From: Hibiscus mutabilis
Taxonomy: Eukaryota > Streptophyta > Magnoliopsida > Malvales > Malvaceae
Assembly: GCA_019671005.1 (NCBI GenBank)
Contig: CM033747.1
Coordinates: 23,029,188 to 23,093,187 of the forward strand
Direction: 5' to 3'
Length of the DNA stretch: 64,000 nucleotides
Shown here: positions 23,224-35,123 of the stretch, in pieces
How the letters are laid out: each line of letters opens with the position of its first letter
Position numbering within the stretch: position 1 is the first letter of the stretch
The notes under the pieces: generated by a model
What the model was told of the DNA's origin: nothing
What the model saw: the letters and a program-made list of their open reading frames with translations, nothing else
The model's database searches: none
Program-made: the position numbers and the translations under genes

Positions 23224-25440
23224 TTTAATGTTCTGGTCTTGTTGTGGTTTAATTTGCATGTTGACAATTTTTTTCTTTGTTTATTTCTGCTGATCTGATC
23301 CAATAAAACGATAGATCTTTCCTTCTCTTACATAAATGTAACTTGTTTGTCTTAGCATTATGCCTTTGTAATAATATAAATGCTTTATTTATTTTTATAT
23401 TTATTCTACCTAGAATTGATTTTTATTTTATTTTTTCTTGTGTCAAATTAGAATTCCGTTAAAAACTAATGACACCAAATGTTACAGTCACCACAAATTT
23501 TAAAAAATATAAATAACTACAATATTAACTTATTAAATTTAGTACGTAAAAATAAACACTAATTAAACATAAATAATCATCTCGATAGTTTACTATTTAT
23601 TATTTGGTACGAACTCAAAAAAATACCCTTTAAGCAATTATTAATTGTGACGTATTTTAAGTACAACAAATTAATCATATAGAAAAATCTAGTATAGTAA
23701 TTAAAATCTGGTTTAAAAGGGTAAAATATAATTCAATTCATTGTGTTTGAATAGAAACATGTCAATTAAAAAGTTACAAATTAGTCGATTAAAATTTTCT
23801 TACAAACGATCATATATCTATCATTATTTGGTGTATATCAATTTTAATCGTAAAAATTACATATCGATTAACTTAAAATAATTTAATAAATTTAACCATT
23901 CAAAAATTTAATTAGTGAAGTGACTATGTCTATTAACAAAAAAACATTAAAGTTATACTAATAAATTTGTTTTATTAGTTTATCAATTTTTAAGTAATGA
24001 AATGATTATATTATTGAACTATTTCATCTGTTGATAATCAAAAGTGTAATAAATTATCGAAAGATATGGCAAGAAGATGAAATGTCAGAATTTTTAAATG
24101 TAAAGAATTAAATTTATTAAATTATTTTTAAATTAAAACTAAATTAATAAAATATATTTTTAACATAAAATTAATAGAATATATAAATTTTAAAAACAAT
24201 TATTATTATATCATATCATTTTTTAATTTTAACCTTCCAATTTTTAGTTTGTAACGATTTTAATTGACTAAATTATAACTTCCAAACAAAAATAACTTGA
24301 TTGAATTCTAATATAATCAAGTAATCTTGGTATATTTTACATTACAAAATATAATGCAAAAATGACAAATAACAGATATGTAAAATTTTCATTATTTATT
24401 TAATAATTATAAAATAACTAAGATTTAAATCTTGAATGACAGATACTAATGAGACAATCACTAGTATAATAGGATTATGTACAACATGCAAAGTTTTCTG
24501 AACATATGATTTTCCTAGGACATAAAATTTTTGTTCGATTTTTCTTCGATGACCCCACATTAAAAATTAAGTTTAAAATTTAAGGTCTAAAGTTAAAGTT
24601 ATTAGTTAGGGTATAAGAAATTAAGCGTAAAGTATATTTTTTAAGATGTATGATTTAAAATTTAAGATTTAAATTTTAATGTTAAAGTTCAAAATTTATT
24701 TTTTTATATATTTTTTTACTGGGAGTATTAAAGGAGACATTCCTAGGGGACATAAAATTTTTGTTCGATTTTCCTTTTACATTATCTAATTTGATATTGT
24801 ATCCAAGCTTTTTGGATAACCTTATCGAGACTGGATCTAATTTCAGTCAACAATATGTAATATCGAAAAAAAATCATGTCCCTAAATGACTCTTTCTATA
24901 TCTCACACTAAAAAAACTAAAAATTTAAATTCTAAACCTCATCCCTAAATTTTTTATCCTAAAACTTAAACACTAAATCTTAAAAAATATACCCTACTTT
25001 TAATTTTCTAATCAACTGTAATGCTTAAATCCACTTTTTTTTTTTAATAAAGCACCAAAAGAGACGCAATTAGGGGGCAAAGGATGAAATTTCATCCTGT
25101 AATATCAATAGCAATTTAGCATGCATAGGAAACCAACATGGTATTGGAACGAGTAGAAACTACATAATTACTATTAAGATAAAAGAGTTAAGACAAGCCA
25201 AATCATAACATAAAAGCGACTGATCTGCTGCTCTACGAGAAGACAACAAAGAAAAGATAGCTCAGTAATGAATTGAAAGAGCTAATAGAAACAGTATACA
25301 TAGACCCGAGACCTTTCACTCAGCTTATCTGAACACTTTTTTGCTTGGAAAAAAAGACCTTCCCAAGGAAAAGGCTAGACCCCTTGCATTGAATACCTCG
25401 AAAACCGACATTTCCATTTGGTTCTTTCGCACAACAGCCC
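23224..25440. other. AT-rich intergenic DNA with a decayed inverted repeat
   Basis: No gene seen. Arms at about 24518-24765 and 24866-25090 are loosely inverted copies (GGGTATATTTTTTAAGAT against AAGTATATTTTTTAAGAT, and GAGACATTCCTAGGGGACAT against ATGTCCCTAAATGACTC). They suggest an old foldback MITE of about 0.57 kb. A direct repeat ACATAAAATTTTTGTTCG occurs near 24520 and 24755. Confidence 0.45.
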
Positions 25441-25725
25441 TAGATTTAATGGAGTAGCCGAAACCTAAAACTGAACCCATCACCATCACCATCACTTCCA
25501 CCATCCTCCATGTCAGAATCTGATGATAAAAGAAGAAATGAAGAATCCAGCAAATCTTAACTATGTTTTTAAAACTCTAAAGATGCGTGGAAGAATTGCA
25601 AAGCATAAAGATGAGAACAGAACTTCGTTGTAGAGGGTCCCTATTCATACATGAAACTTATCTAGCAAAATATACCTAGTAAATAGAGGCATGCTGGAAT
25701 TTTTCATATGCTGTTCATCTTCTAC

Positions 25726-26586
25726 TCAGTAAGGGCCGCGAGAGGAAGAACCCCAAGGCATAACATCAGGAGGAATTTGGCAATTAAGGGGAGCGGGACT
25801 TGCTACTCCATAAACAGACTCGGTTGCAGCACCAGGCTTGGTTTCCTGATGATAATTATTATCATCGTCTTCACATGGCAACACATGAAGCTCGGGGTTT
25901 ATAAACGTAGCGGCCACCACAATGACCTGTGACGCCGCCATTACTTTCCCTCCTATTATCCCTCCAAACAGTTGCCCTTGAGCCCCCGCAAGAGTTACAC
26001 TGAACGAGCCAGAAGAAAACAAGTAAAAAGGCGATGGTGACGTTGTTGATGATGACGATGATTGGGTTGTTTTGTTCGAAGATAAAGTACCAGAGGATAT
26101 GAATGAGCCAGACAAAGAGAGTAGACTGAAGGGTCCATGAAGAGCGAGCGCCCGCGCGTGAGAAACAGGATGGCAGAGCGTGACGTCTGAAACAGACCCG
26201 ATAGCACTGATAATGCTAATACTAACACTGTTTGTACGAGCAAAGCTGATGATGGCGTCGATGATATCAGAACCAGTGGAGATCTCGAGAATCACCGGCT
26301 TCATCGTTGAGTTACTGTCTCTGGTTATAACAATGGGTGGTTTGGGTTTGTTTTTGGACCCTGGAGGCCTCCCTCTCGGCTTCCTGGCAGTGTTGTCGGA
26401 TGACGATGGAGTTCGGTGGTGGTGATCAAGTGTAATGATCTTGTTGCATGGAGTTTTAGACTTGGAACCGCCATCGCCACCGCCACAGGCGGAGAGAGTA
26501 GGTACACTTCGAGGGATGCGCTCGGATGAGTCGTCATCGGAAGTGTGAGCTTGTGAAAGAGAGATTGCTACGCCGTAGTCCGCCAT
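25726..26586 (-). CDS. AHL: AT-hook motif nuclear-localized protein (PPC/DUF296)
   Basis: An intact 286-codon frame, ATG at 26586-26584 and TGA at 25728-25726, with no intron needed. AHL proteins bind AT-rich DNA in the nucleus and act in trimers with other AHLs to tune gene expression in growth and development (known for the family). The AT-hook core RGRPPGSKNKPKPP spans residues 71-84, the type-I form. The PPC domain follows at about 96-225 (EISTGSDIIDAIISFA ... FSVTLAGAQGQLFGG ... VVAATFINPELHVLP). A Ser/Thr-rich insert (about 157-177) splits the usual beta strands. The conserved GRFEIL box reads GPFSLL here, which may weaken trimer or partner contacts. The N-terminus is acidic and serine-rich with a GGGDGG run, and the C-terminus is Pro-rich. 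Intronless type-I structure and base composition mark a host gene, not transposon debris. The exact AHL number cannot be set from sequence alone. Confidence 0.93.
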   Translation of the reverse strand: MADYGVAISLSQAHTSDDDSSERIPRSVPTLSACGGGDGGSKSKTPCNKIITLDHHHRTPSSSDNTARKPRGRPPGSKNKPKPPIVITRDSNSTMKPVILEISTGSDIIDAIISFARTNSVSISIISAIGSVSDVTLCHPVSHARALALHGPFSLLSLSGSFISSGTLSSNKTTQSSSSSTTSPSPFYLFSSGSFSVTLAGAQGQLFGGIIGGKVMAASQVIVVAATFINPELHVLPCEDDDNNYHQETKPGAATESVYGVASPAPLNCQIPPDVMPWGSSSRGPY

Positions 26587-26681
26587 TGTTGGAGGGGGCG
26601 GGGGAGGATCAGAAGTCGCAGAGAGAAGGACGAACGGTGAGAAAAATCAAGAGAACTGCGTAACGCGTTTTTAGGGCTTTG

Positions 26682-26688
26682 TTTTATA
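26682..26688 (-). promoter_or_regulatory. TATA box of the AHL gene
   Basis: TATAAAA on the minus strand about 100 bases upstream of the AHL ATG, followed by GCCCTAAAAACGCG, a telo-box-like motif. Spacing fits a 5' leader of about 70 bases. Confidence 0.65.
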
Positions 26689-26808
26689 GGTATAATAGTC
26701 CAGAGGAGCATAAATTATATTAAGTGGGACCCATCACAATGTGACTTATAGTGTACTGGGGTCCACACCTATGTGGTTATTTTGTCGCTTAATTTAGGGA
26801 AAAAGATG

Positions 26809-27084
26809 GAATTATCTAAAAAAACAACCCAATTAAAATTATGTAAAAAAGTATTTTTTTTAATTTATGTAAGATAAAATTTATATTTAGAAAAAAAGTA
26901 AATGTTAAATTCGTTTTTAATTAAACGTGAGATTTGTGTTGAATGAGTAGATAAGAAATAAAAAATTAATTTTTAAATTTTTTTACATAAAATTTACTTT
27001 TGGCTAAACACGAATTTATCTTACGTGAGTTGAAAGAGATATTTTTTACATAATTTTTGATAGAATTATTTTTCTAGATAATTC
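26809..27084. mobile_element. Palindromic MITE upstream of AHL, about 276 bp
   Basis: GAATTATCTA at 26809 faces TAGATAATTC at 27075-27084. The arms stay complementary, with drift, for about 90 bp (AAAATTATGTAAAAAA and GTAAGATAAA appear in both). No coding and no clear target duplication. It lies about 0.2 kb upstream of the AHL leader. Confidence 0.65.
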
Positions 27085-27704
27085 TGAAAGAATATTTATT
27101 TAATTTTACCTACATGGGTAATACAAAAAATATTTTTAGTGAAATGATCTTCCCTACCATATTAAGGGAGTCATCTTGCCGTTGTTAACGATTTTGGGTC
27201 AATTTTATTTTATTTTAGGATTAAAAACGAAAAAATTGAAAATTGAAAATTGAAAAGAGTAAAATGATATTTACAGATATACTAAAATTAAAATGTGTGT
27301 TGCCCTCTTATTTAAACATTATTTTCCCTCTAATTATTGAAACATATTTTTTACATTTTAGGTACTAATATGAAAAAAGTAAAGATGAAAAGGACTAAAA
27401 CAAAAATTTGCAGAAATTATTTCTTTAAGGAAACAATAAGTTTAAAGAATTAAAGCATGTTTGGGTTTGAATTATAAGTTTGGTCCAAAACTTTGAAAGG
27501 CATAATTTTGATTGAGATTTTTTTTTAATCCATGTAACTTTTCAAGATTTATGCTCCAACAAGGTAACATGGTCGTCTTGTCGCCGTTTCATATATATAA
27601 AAAATCGTTTTGACATTCAATTATGATTTTTTTAACTTTATTTTTAGCAAAAAAATAAATATTTGAATTCAATATTTTATAACCTATCAGGCTTAAAAAA
27701 ATAT
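27085..27704. other. AT-rich spacer
   Basis: No gene or clear repeat recognised between the MITE and the start of the nested block. Confidence 0.5.
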
Positions 27705-27956
27705 TTTTATATAGGCATAATATCAAAAAAGTGCACCTAATGTTTGATTAGATAGTCATTTTAGCACCTATTCTTTTTTTGAAGTATTTTAACCTTCAAC
27801 GTTTTATTTTAGTTCAAAATAGCTTTTCCATGGATAAAAACTGTTAGTCAACTAACATTAAATGACTTGAAATAATGTGGTAAACCTACATTGCAATGCA
27901 CGCTGACATAATAGTGCACACTGGCATAATAATGTCATATAGACAAATGTGCTGAC

Positions 27957-30444
27957 TGTCGTGACCATTTTTAAACTAGGTAAGAATAGCTTAACGAGTA
28001 ATCTTTGAAATTAGGGAGCTTTCGTTTAAATTCAATTTTGAAACTCATTTTGGAGTAGCCACCAATCACTTCGAGGTAGACCGGACACCATAAAAAAACC
28101 AGAGATTCGTTCTTTTTAAAATTAGGGTTCGAGAGTCGGCTACATGTGGGGAAAGATTAGCACCCCACAAACGTTCGTTATCGGTACCTTTAATTTTGCG
28201 TGACATATTGGCATTTTGAATAATATTATGAATTTAATTTAGCCATTAATTATTAATTGGATTTAAATTCCAAATGGAGATATTTCTTTTATAAAGAAAT
28301 ATATATTTTTATTTGATTATGAGATTAAAAGAAACCTTATACGTTCGGGGCACTCCATTCATATTCAAAAAATATATTTTCAACATAAAAGGTTTGTAAT
28401 GCATGATCGATTATTGTCTTGTTTATTTTATGTTCTAACTTAAAAGGGCTCAAATTAATTAAATTGTTTAAGACTATGAATATTATTCAATTTAAAGGCT
28501 TTTATGAGATAACACCCAATTGCTTGAGCACCAACCATGTTAAACCCCCTAAATTTTAGATAATATTCACTAATTAATTGTTATTCTAATTATTTAAAGT
28601 GGTAGTCCTAATTAAAGCTCTAATTAATTAACTAAATTAATTATCCAATTCTAAGTTATAATGAATATTAAGTATTCTACTTCAAAGTAAATGTTGGACA
28701 ACACCCCATTGCAATGGGACATCACCCAAATTTCAACCCCAAAGTTTCCCACTTAATACACATTAAATTGCTACAATGATCTTCCTAATTTAATTATTAA
28801 ATTTTAATTAAAATACCTACAAGACTAAGGCTCTATTAATTGATTAAATTCTCTAACAATTAAAACTAAATGCCCAATTTAAAACATACATCAAGCATAT
28901 AATTTAAACATTAAATTAAATTAAACAATTAAATAAATAGACTAAATTGAACTAAAAACAAGTTTTAATTCTAATTTTATTGAAATTGGTGACCAAATGA
29001 AAATACCATACAAAACTATAAGGACCAGGAAAGCAAATAGCCCAAAACCATTAAAAAGACGCGGACCCTTGTCCGATCTGAATAGAAATGACACAGATCT
29101 TGGCTAAATTTGGTTCCAAAATGGCACCGTTTTGAATTATGTATATATAGCCCTATACTGAAGTGACTCACTCATTTGCTACCCCTGCTTTCTCTCTTCT
29201 TTCTCTCACTCTCCAAACTCTCTCAACTATAACATATGTTTTCTAGAATCCAAGATCCAAACGGATCAAAAACCTCTGTTCTTCACATATTCAAACCCTA
29301 TTCTTCCTATTTTCCCTAGTTTGATTCAAACAAACACATTTTTTTTACGTTTCCTTGTTTCCAAGGATCAAAACCCCCAAAACCTTTTAGAACTCAAACT
29401 TGTTCTTCCCAAAAAGGATGAACACTAAACACTCCGGTCATAAACCACCATTCATTCTGCCCCTCGATCCACCGCCGCCGTCACTAGTAACTCCGACTAG
29501 TTCATTGGTAGCCGCAGGCGAAATCGGCCACCGTCGTTTTCTCTCTTTTCATTTTGACCTTTTTTCGGCCATCGTGTTCCGTCGTATCAGAATAAAAAAA
29601 AACCTAAGACCTCTAATTTCTTCATCCAAATTCCTTAAAATTATCCGATCCGGCAGAATCACCCAACTTCCCCAAGATTTACCCATTCCCGACCTATTTT
29701 CAACTACGACTGATATCCTAACCTCACCGGCGACCGAAGATATGCTCCAGCCGCCCTATTTTACATTTTTAAACTTTTTTTGTCATTATCATTTAAATTT
29801 AATATATTGTTTATTTTTTGTGTAGAAAAGATAAAAATGGAAGAACATTTACCTTAGCGGCGGTCGGAGTTGCGACGGTCGTCTTCTCTAGCGTTTTTTT
29901 TCTTTTCGGTGGCTCTTCAGTTTTAGGTATACTCTTTTTTCTCTCTCTTTTCTTAATTGCTTCAATTATTATACTATCATTAATTTCTTTTTCTCTCTCC
30001 AGGTATTTATAGCATGTAGTGGAGCATGACATCATAATGATGTCATTACCAGCCAAAATTGATTGCTTAGAGGGTAGAAAACCAAAATCCAATTGAAATG
30101 CAATGGACCAATGAGAGAGTGCCATGCGTACAGAATTGGGCGAGAATTTAAAAGTCTGCTGATTTTTATGTTTGTTTGGATATTTTACCTGAAAATGGGC
30201 TGTCATTTAATGAATTTGGGTAGGAAAAACATATGGTTTGGGTAGACATATTTATAATTTGGGCTTTTGAAGCTGAATTTTGGGCTCTTTGTATTTAATG
30301 GACATTATAAAGGATTTCAGACTAATATATTTGTAATATAGACATTTAAAGTGGGTTTATGGACTAATTTATTTATTTAAACTAATATATATGTTTATTA
30401 TTTTTTATTATAGTATATAACCCGAATTAAATTTGGGTATTACA
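27957..30444 (-). repeat. 3' LTR of the Ogre element
   Basis: 2488 bp, TGTCGTGACC at the left edge and GGTATTACA at the right. Colinear with 54387-56877 over its whole length. The hairpin block lies at 28146-28168. Frames inside (for example 29400-29825) are Pro- and Ser-rich and match no family I know. Confidence 0.93.
29116..29232 (+). promoter_or_regulatory. Promoter-like module antisense to the Ogre 3' LTR
   Basis: CCAAAATGGCACCGTTTTGA (29116-29135), then TATATATA at 29142-29149, then a TC-rich leader (CTTTCTCTCTTCTTTCTC, about 29190-29232). All read on plus while the element is on minus. The other LTR repeats the module at 55555-55672. Confidence 0.45.
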
Positions 30445-30462
30445 GCTACCCCTGTTTGCTCA
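30445..30462 (-). other. Polypurine tract of the Ogre element
   Basis: The minus strand reads GCAAACAGGGGTAGC directly before the 3' LTR start TGTAATACCC. Confidence 0.65.
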
Positions 30463-30559
30463 TTGTTGTAGAACAGGAATAGGGCAAAGACTAAAAAATT
30501 CACGAATTTGGTCCAAATCATTTAACTGCTGCACTTTCACTATTCTTCTCTTCTAGAAA

Positions 30560-31010
30560 GCTTGAACAAGTTCTTCTCATTAGGAACCTTTCAATCCTTC
30601 TATCAAGACTAACCACAAAGTTTGAATTAGTTCTTCTTATTAGGAACCCATTCATTCCTCTTGGCCATACTTATCTACCTCTCTATAAAGGTGTCAATCA
30701 TGCGATCTCTTCTTATTAGAAACTCTTCATTCTTCTTGAAAACATTAATCTGCCTCTCTGTAAAGACATTGAATAAGCAAGCTCTTTTTATTAGGAACTT
30801 CTCATTCTTCAAAAGGTGACCTCTTCTCATCAGAAACTCTTTATTCTTTTCTAGACGAGTTCTTCTCATTAGGAACTCTGCACTTTTGCTGGGATGAACT
30901 CTTCTTATTAGGAGCTCTGTTTTTTACTAAACGAACTCTTCTTATTAGGATCTCTGCATTCTTTTCTTGATGAACTCTTCTCATTAGGAGCTCTTTGTTC
31001 TTTGCTGAAT
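30560..31010 (-). repeat. Tandem repeats in the Ogre 3' untranslated region
   Basis: About ten degenerate units, 40-60 bases each, built on AGTTCCTAATAAGAAGA (plus strand: TCTTCTTATTAGGAACTC). Spacers hold CTCTGTTC- and CATTCTT-like words. It lies between the end of pol and the 3' LTR. Confidence 0.85.
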
Positions 31011-31239
31011 TCTTAACAAAACAGATTAAAATGCTTGGATGAGGGTTAGTATGACCCTAATTTCTATGTATGATGCATGAACCGTAGCACATTGGGATCA
31101 ATCAAATGACTTTTGCTTCTTGGAAGACCAATCTAATTTTTCTTGGCTATGCTTCTTCATGATTTCTCAATTTTCCTTGATACTTCATCTAGCATTCGAG
31201 ATTAACCTTTGAAACCTCCTTATGCATTTTCGACTTTTG

Positions 31240-32080
31240 CTCTAAAGCGACCTTTTAGGTTTTCACTTTAGTTTGTTTTTCTCAAAATGCCCTTTTGGGT
31301 TTTCACCTTGTTTTCTCTTTTTTTTCTTCATTCTTTTTTCAATCTTTTTTCTTTCTTCGTTTTTGGCGCCCTTTCGGGTTTTCACCTTTCTTTCAAATTA
31401 ATTTCCCTTTCTTTATTTCTTTCTCTGTCTTTCCAATTTGTTCTGGCACTATTTGATTCAAATGCCTCTATATTCTTTTGTTTCTTTGTTTCTACTAGCA
31501 CAATGTTCAATTCTATCTTCTCTTTATACACTCTTTTCAATAACCTCGAGTGCTAAATCTCACCCGCATCCTTCAAAAACATAGTATTACCAAAAAAATC
31601 ATCTGTTTTTAATGAATTATACTAATCTACTTGCATGATGCTTGGAATAAAAGAAGTCTCGAAAGAGAATTCATGAATTTATTGAGGCATATGAGCAAAA
31701 ATACAATGTAATTTGAAAAAGTCATGGCAAACTGAAACAACAAAATCAAGAAACAAATTCAGATCCTCGGGCATCCATAGCGTGAAGGATTCAGTAACCC
31801 CATCAACCGAATATAGTTTTGAGCTTGAGCCTATCTAATAGACTTCAAACGTTGTCAAGATGTTTGTAGATGTGAAATCCCTCCAAAATACCGGGTTTCC
31901 AGGAGGTTTTAATTGTTAGATGTCTATTCTCAGCATATCTAAGCCACCCTTTGCGTGTTTTCAACCCAAATCTTCCTTTGGTTTCAAGATGCTCTTTGCA
32001 AGTTTTCATCTTGAACCCTCATTTCTTTTTTTTATTTTTTACCTATGGCGCCCTTTTCAGGTTTTCACTCCACTTTTTCT
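31240..32080 (-). repeat. Repeated GGTGAAAACCCGAAAGGGCG motif
   Basis: Four to six copies of the complement (CCCTTTTGGGTTTTCACC and variants) near 31247, 31290, 31370 and 32050, set in T-rich DNA. Each has AAACCC.AAAGGG symmetry and could fold. Confidence 0.75.
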
Positions 32081-32109
32081 TTTCTTTTTCCTTTTTTCAA
32101 TCTATTTTT

Positions 32110-32470
32110 TTATTCTTCAGATGTAATATTTTTTAACTGAATCAAAGTTCATTGGCTTGTGCAACTCTTCACCATCCATTTTAGTTAAAATCAATGCTTC
32201 TCCGGAGAAAGCCTTTTTAACAACATAAGGCCCCTCTCAATTAGGCATCCATTTTCCACAAAAATCTTGGTGTATCGGCAAGATCCTTTTCAATGCTAGA
32301 TCGCCCCTCAGAATTTTTTGGGTCGAACTTTCTTATTATAAGCCCATATTATTCTTTTCTAGCACATTTGACTGTGACAAATAGCCTTCAGCCTCTTCTT
32401 CTCGATAAGATTCAGCTGATCAAAACGAGTCTGTACCCACTCTACTTCATCCAGCTTTACCTCAGATAAA
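32110..32470 (-). pseudogene. Ogre integrase C-terminal end
   Basis: The minus-strand translation gives EVKLDEVEWVQTRFDQLNLI, then IEKKRLKAIC, then YNKKVRPKKF and, in other frames, GCLIERGL and KRLSPEKH. This is the tail of a Tat/Ogre integrase, the GPY-like module included, with several stops. It is the missing 3' end of the integrase at 44674-45090, cut off by the insertion at 32479. Confidence 0.8.
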
Positions 32471-32889
32471 ACTCATAATGTAACACCCCCTTCCCGGCCT
32501 GGTAGGAATCCAGGTCGAAATGTGTTACATGTGAACAAAATGATAATCGATACGATATTTTATTTGATAATCAGTAATTCGATGAGATTCGATGTTCAAT
32601 GTGCTATGATACTTAGTACATTAAGATTGGTAGTTCAGTATGATACAAAAATTATCTATTTTGGACCAGTTTTTAACTTTTACAAGTTTTAGGGACTAAT
32701 CTATAATTTTAATAAATTATGGGTCCATTTCAAAAATTAAGCCTACCGTAACAAATGTCAAACTATAAACAATATGCTTGTAAATTTCACGTCAATCATA
32801 GATCATTTACCTACTCAATTAAGCCTATATAAATCCAGTGACCATTATGCAAGATTTTAGATTTTATTTTAAACTTCTAACAGTTCTAA

Positions 32890-33250
32890 CGGTATGTGTA
32901 TCGATACACGCAAGGCTGTAGCGGTACGCCTAGGCTAAGTTCGGTATTTCAGTTATTCAATAACACCATTCGCCCGTACCGATACGGGGTATCAATACGA
33001 AGCATGACTTTAATAATTTCGTGCACAAAGTAAAAAAAGAGTACTGGTACACCTAAAGCTGTACCGGTATGGGGCTAACAATATAAAGAGGGGATCAGTA
33101 CGCCTGTAGATGTACCGATACTAGGCTATTAATTCAAATTTTAGATTCATTTTCTCATACCGGTACGACTGAACTGCATTGGCACGCTCTTTTACCCAGG
33201 CCAAATTATGCAAGCCCGTACCTACACGCCATCACCTATACCGATACGGT
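32890..33250. repeat. TACCGATAC/GTACCGGTAC-type repeats in the solo LTR
   Basis: Many short near-palindromic words (GTATCGATAC, TACCGATAC, GTACCGGTA, GTACGCCT) occur through 360 bp at intervals of 20-60 bases. Confidence 0.65.
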
Positions 33251-33699
33251 AAAGTTTGTAATGCTAGTTTATTAGCAATTTATCCAACCAAAGCATGCCC
33301 AAATTCAATGAAACTTTACCAAAAAGTTTATTTAGCCTAAATCTATCAACATATCAAATTTTAGGTCCATTTACCTTGTTTTCTCCAAATTAGGCTAAAT
33401 ATGCTTTTTAGTGCATTCAAAAGTCTCATTTAGTCAAATGAAGCATACCAAAAACACACAAAGCATACATGCATCCCAAAAGACCAAAAGTGACTTATAC
33501 AACCATTATGCCATCCTTCTAGGAGTTTGTAGGAATAACATACTTTACTTTAGTAGCTTCGTCACTTGCCAAAAACTTTCAATACCTCGATCTCTAACTC
33601 AAAACCTTGCTAACCTGAAATGCATGGAAAATGAATGCATTAGGCATACTTTGCCTAGTGAGGTAGTCATAAACGATATTAATGGCAACAAGCGCATTT

Positions 33700-34720
33700 A
33701 TACCATGCTTCAATAACAACAATGGCTATACTATGGCAATATGCCCAATGTCTATATCCAATGCAATAACAGTAATCAATGCAATGGCAATGATCAATGT
33801 AATAAAAATATTTAGGCAATAACCATAATCAATATTAATAGGTTTCCTTGGATCGATGTAAGGAGTGTGGATACACGAATTCCTACGCCTTACCAAACAA
33901 TAGCGGTCTTGTCCCAACGACTCACCTTTATGACCAAAACACCACATACCTCCGCCTCACCACAATAAAGGTTGTAGCCCAAGGACCGTATTCCACATGT
34001 ACTAATGAGATTATGAATTCTATGGCATGCCAATTGTATCCAATCCTACACGAATCCAAGGTTCGATAACAATAGTCTGGTAGCAATAAGTTCAACAACA
34101 ATGATTTAGTATAATAACTTGATAACAATATTTCCATAATAATGGATCAATAGCTATAGTTCATTAACAATAAATCGATATCAATAGTTCAATGTCAATA
34201 TTCAATAGCAATAATTCAATGACAATAAGCAATAACAATAATTCAATAGCAATATTTCAGTAATAGTTATTCAGTAACAATGTTTCAGTACCAATGGGTC
34301 GATAACAATAATTCGATAACAATGTTTTGAGACAATGATTCAATAGCAATATTTCAATAGCAAGAACTCAATGACAATAAATCAATACCAATACTTCAAT
34401 GGCGATATACAATAACCTATGATCAATGATTCAATATGTCAATGCTTCAATGATGTCGATGACATTAACAGCGATACTACGAACAATGTTTCGATGCAAT
34501 ACTTACCAATACTCACCAATATGGCCACCAACGATGTTCTATGAAATTTTTCTTATGGACAAGGTTATCTATGCAATGATCTATATCGATGATTCAATAA
34601 CGATATTCAATGATCAATATAACCTTAAACAATATTTCAACAATGTCTATAACTATACAATGTTTCAATAGTCAATATACCGATGCAATGGACTTACCCA
34701 AGTTCACCAATAGTACCCCC
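33700..34720 (+). repeat. Degenerate CAATA-rich array
   Basis: About one kilobase dominated by ATAACAATAATTCAATAGCA-like words with TCAATG variants. The rough period is 15-30 bases and no unit is uniform. It lies within the solo LTR. Confidence 0.75.
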
Positions 34721-35123
34721 TACGAGGTTTCGATGCAACAATACTTTGAGATAATTTTAGCAATCAATGGAAAATAATAATGAATTCAAGAAAGGCACCT
34801 AGCCAATCCTGAGACTCCGACTACACTCACCTTGCTTTTTGAAGCTCCTACGTGTCTCGGATGACAACTCCATTATTTCAATCTTTTGGTGGGGATAGTA
34901 ACTCTTCACCCTCTATCATTTAAGCTAGATATAAATACATGGAAAATGTTACTACCAATAGGTTATTAGGAAAATCAATATTCAAATTCGACATAGCTAT
35001 CAGCTATGAATCCTCCATGAATTGAAGCCTTAAAGACATGGGCTTAACTAAGAAGTTCAATATCTATAGTGTGAAATTACTCAATATCCAACCATGGAAT
35101 AGATGAATTGTTTGGGGTTTTTA

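Noticed and set aside
25708..26425. Frames on plus and a second minus frame overlapping AHL
   Set aside because: AHL explains the region with a full domain; the others have no family features.
29400..29825. 141-codon plus-strand Pro-rich frame
   Set aside because: It lies within the Ogre LTR; the other LTR does not keep the frame and no domain is recognisable.
33411..33716. 101-codon plus-strand frame in the solo LTR
   Set aside because: No motif, AT-rich codon use, inside an LTR with simple repeats.
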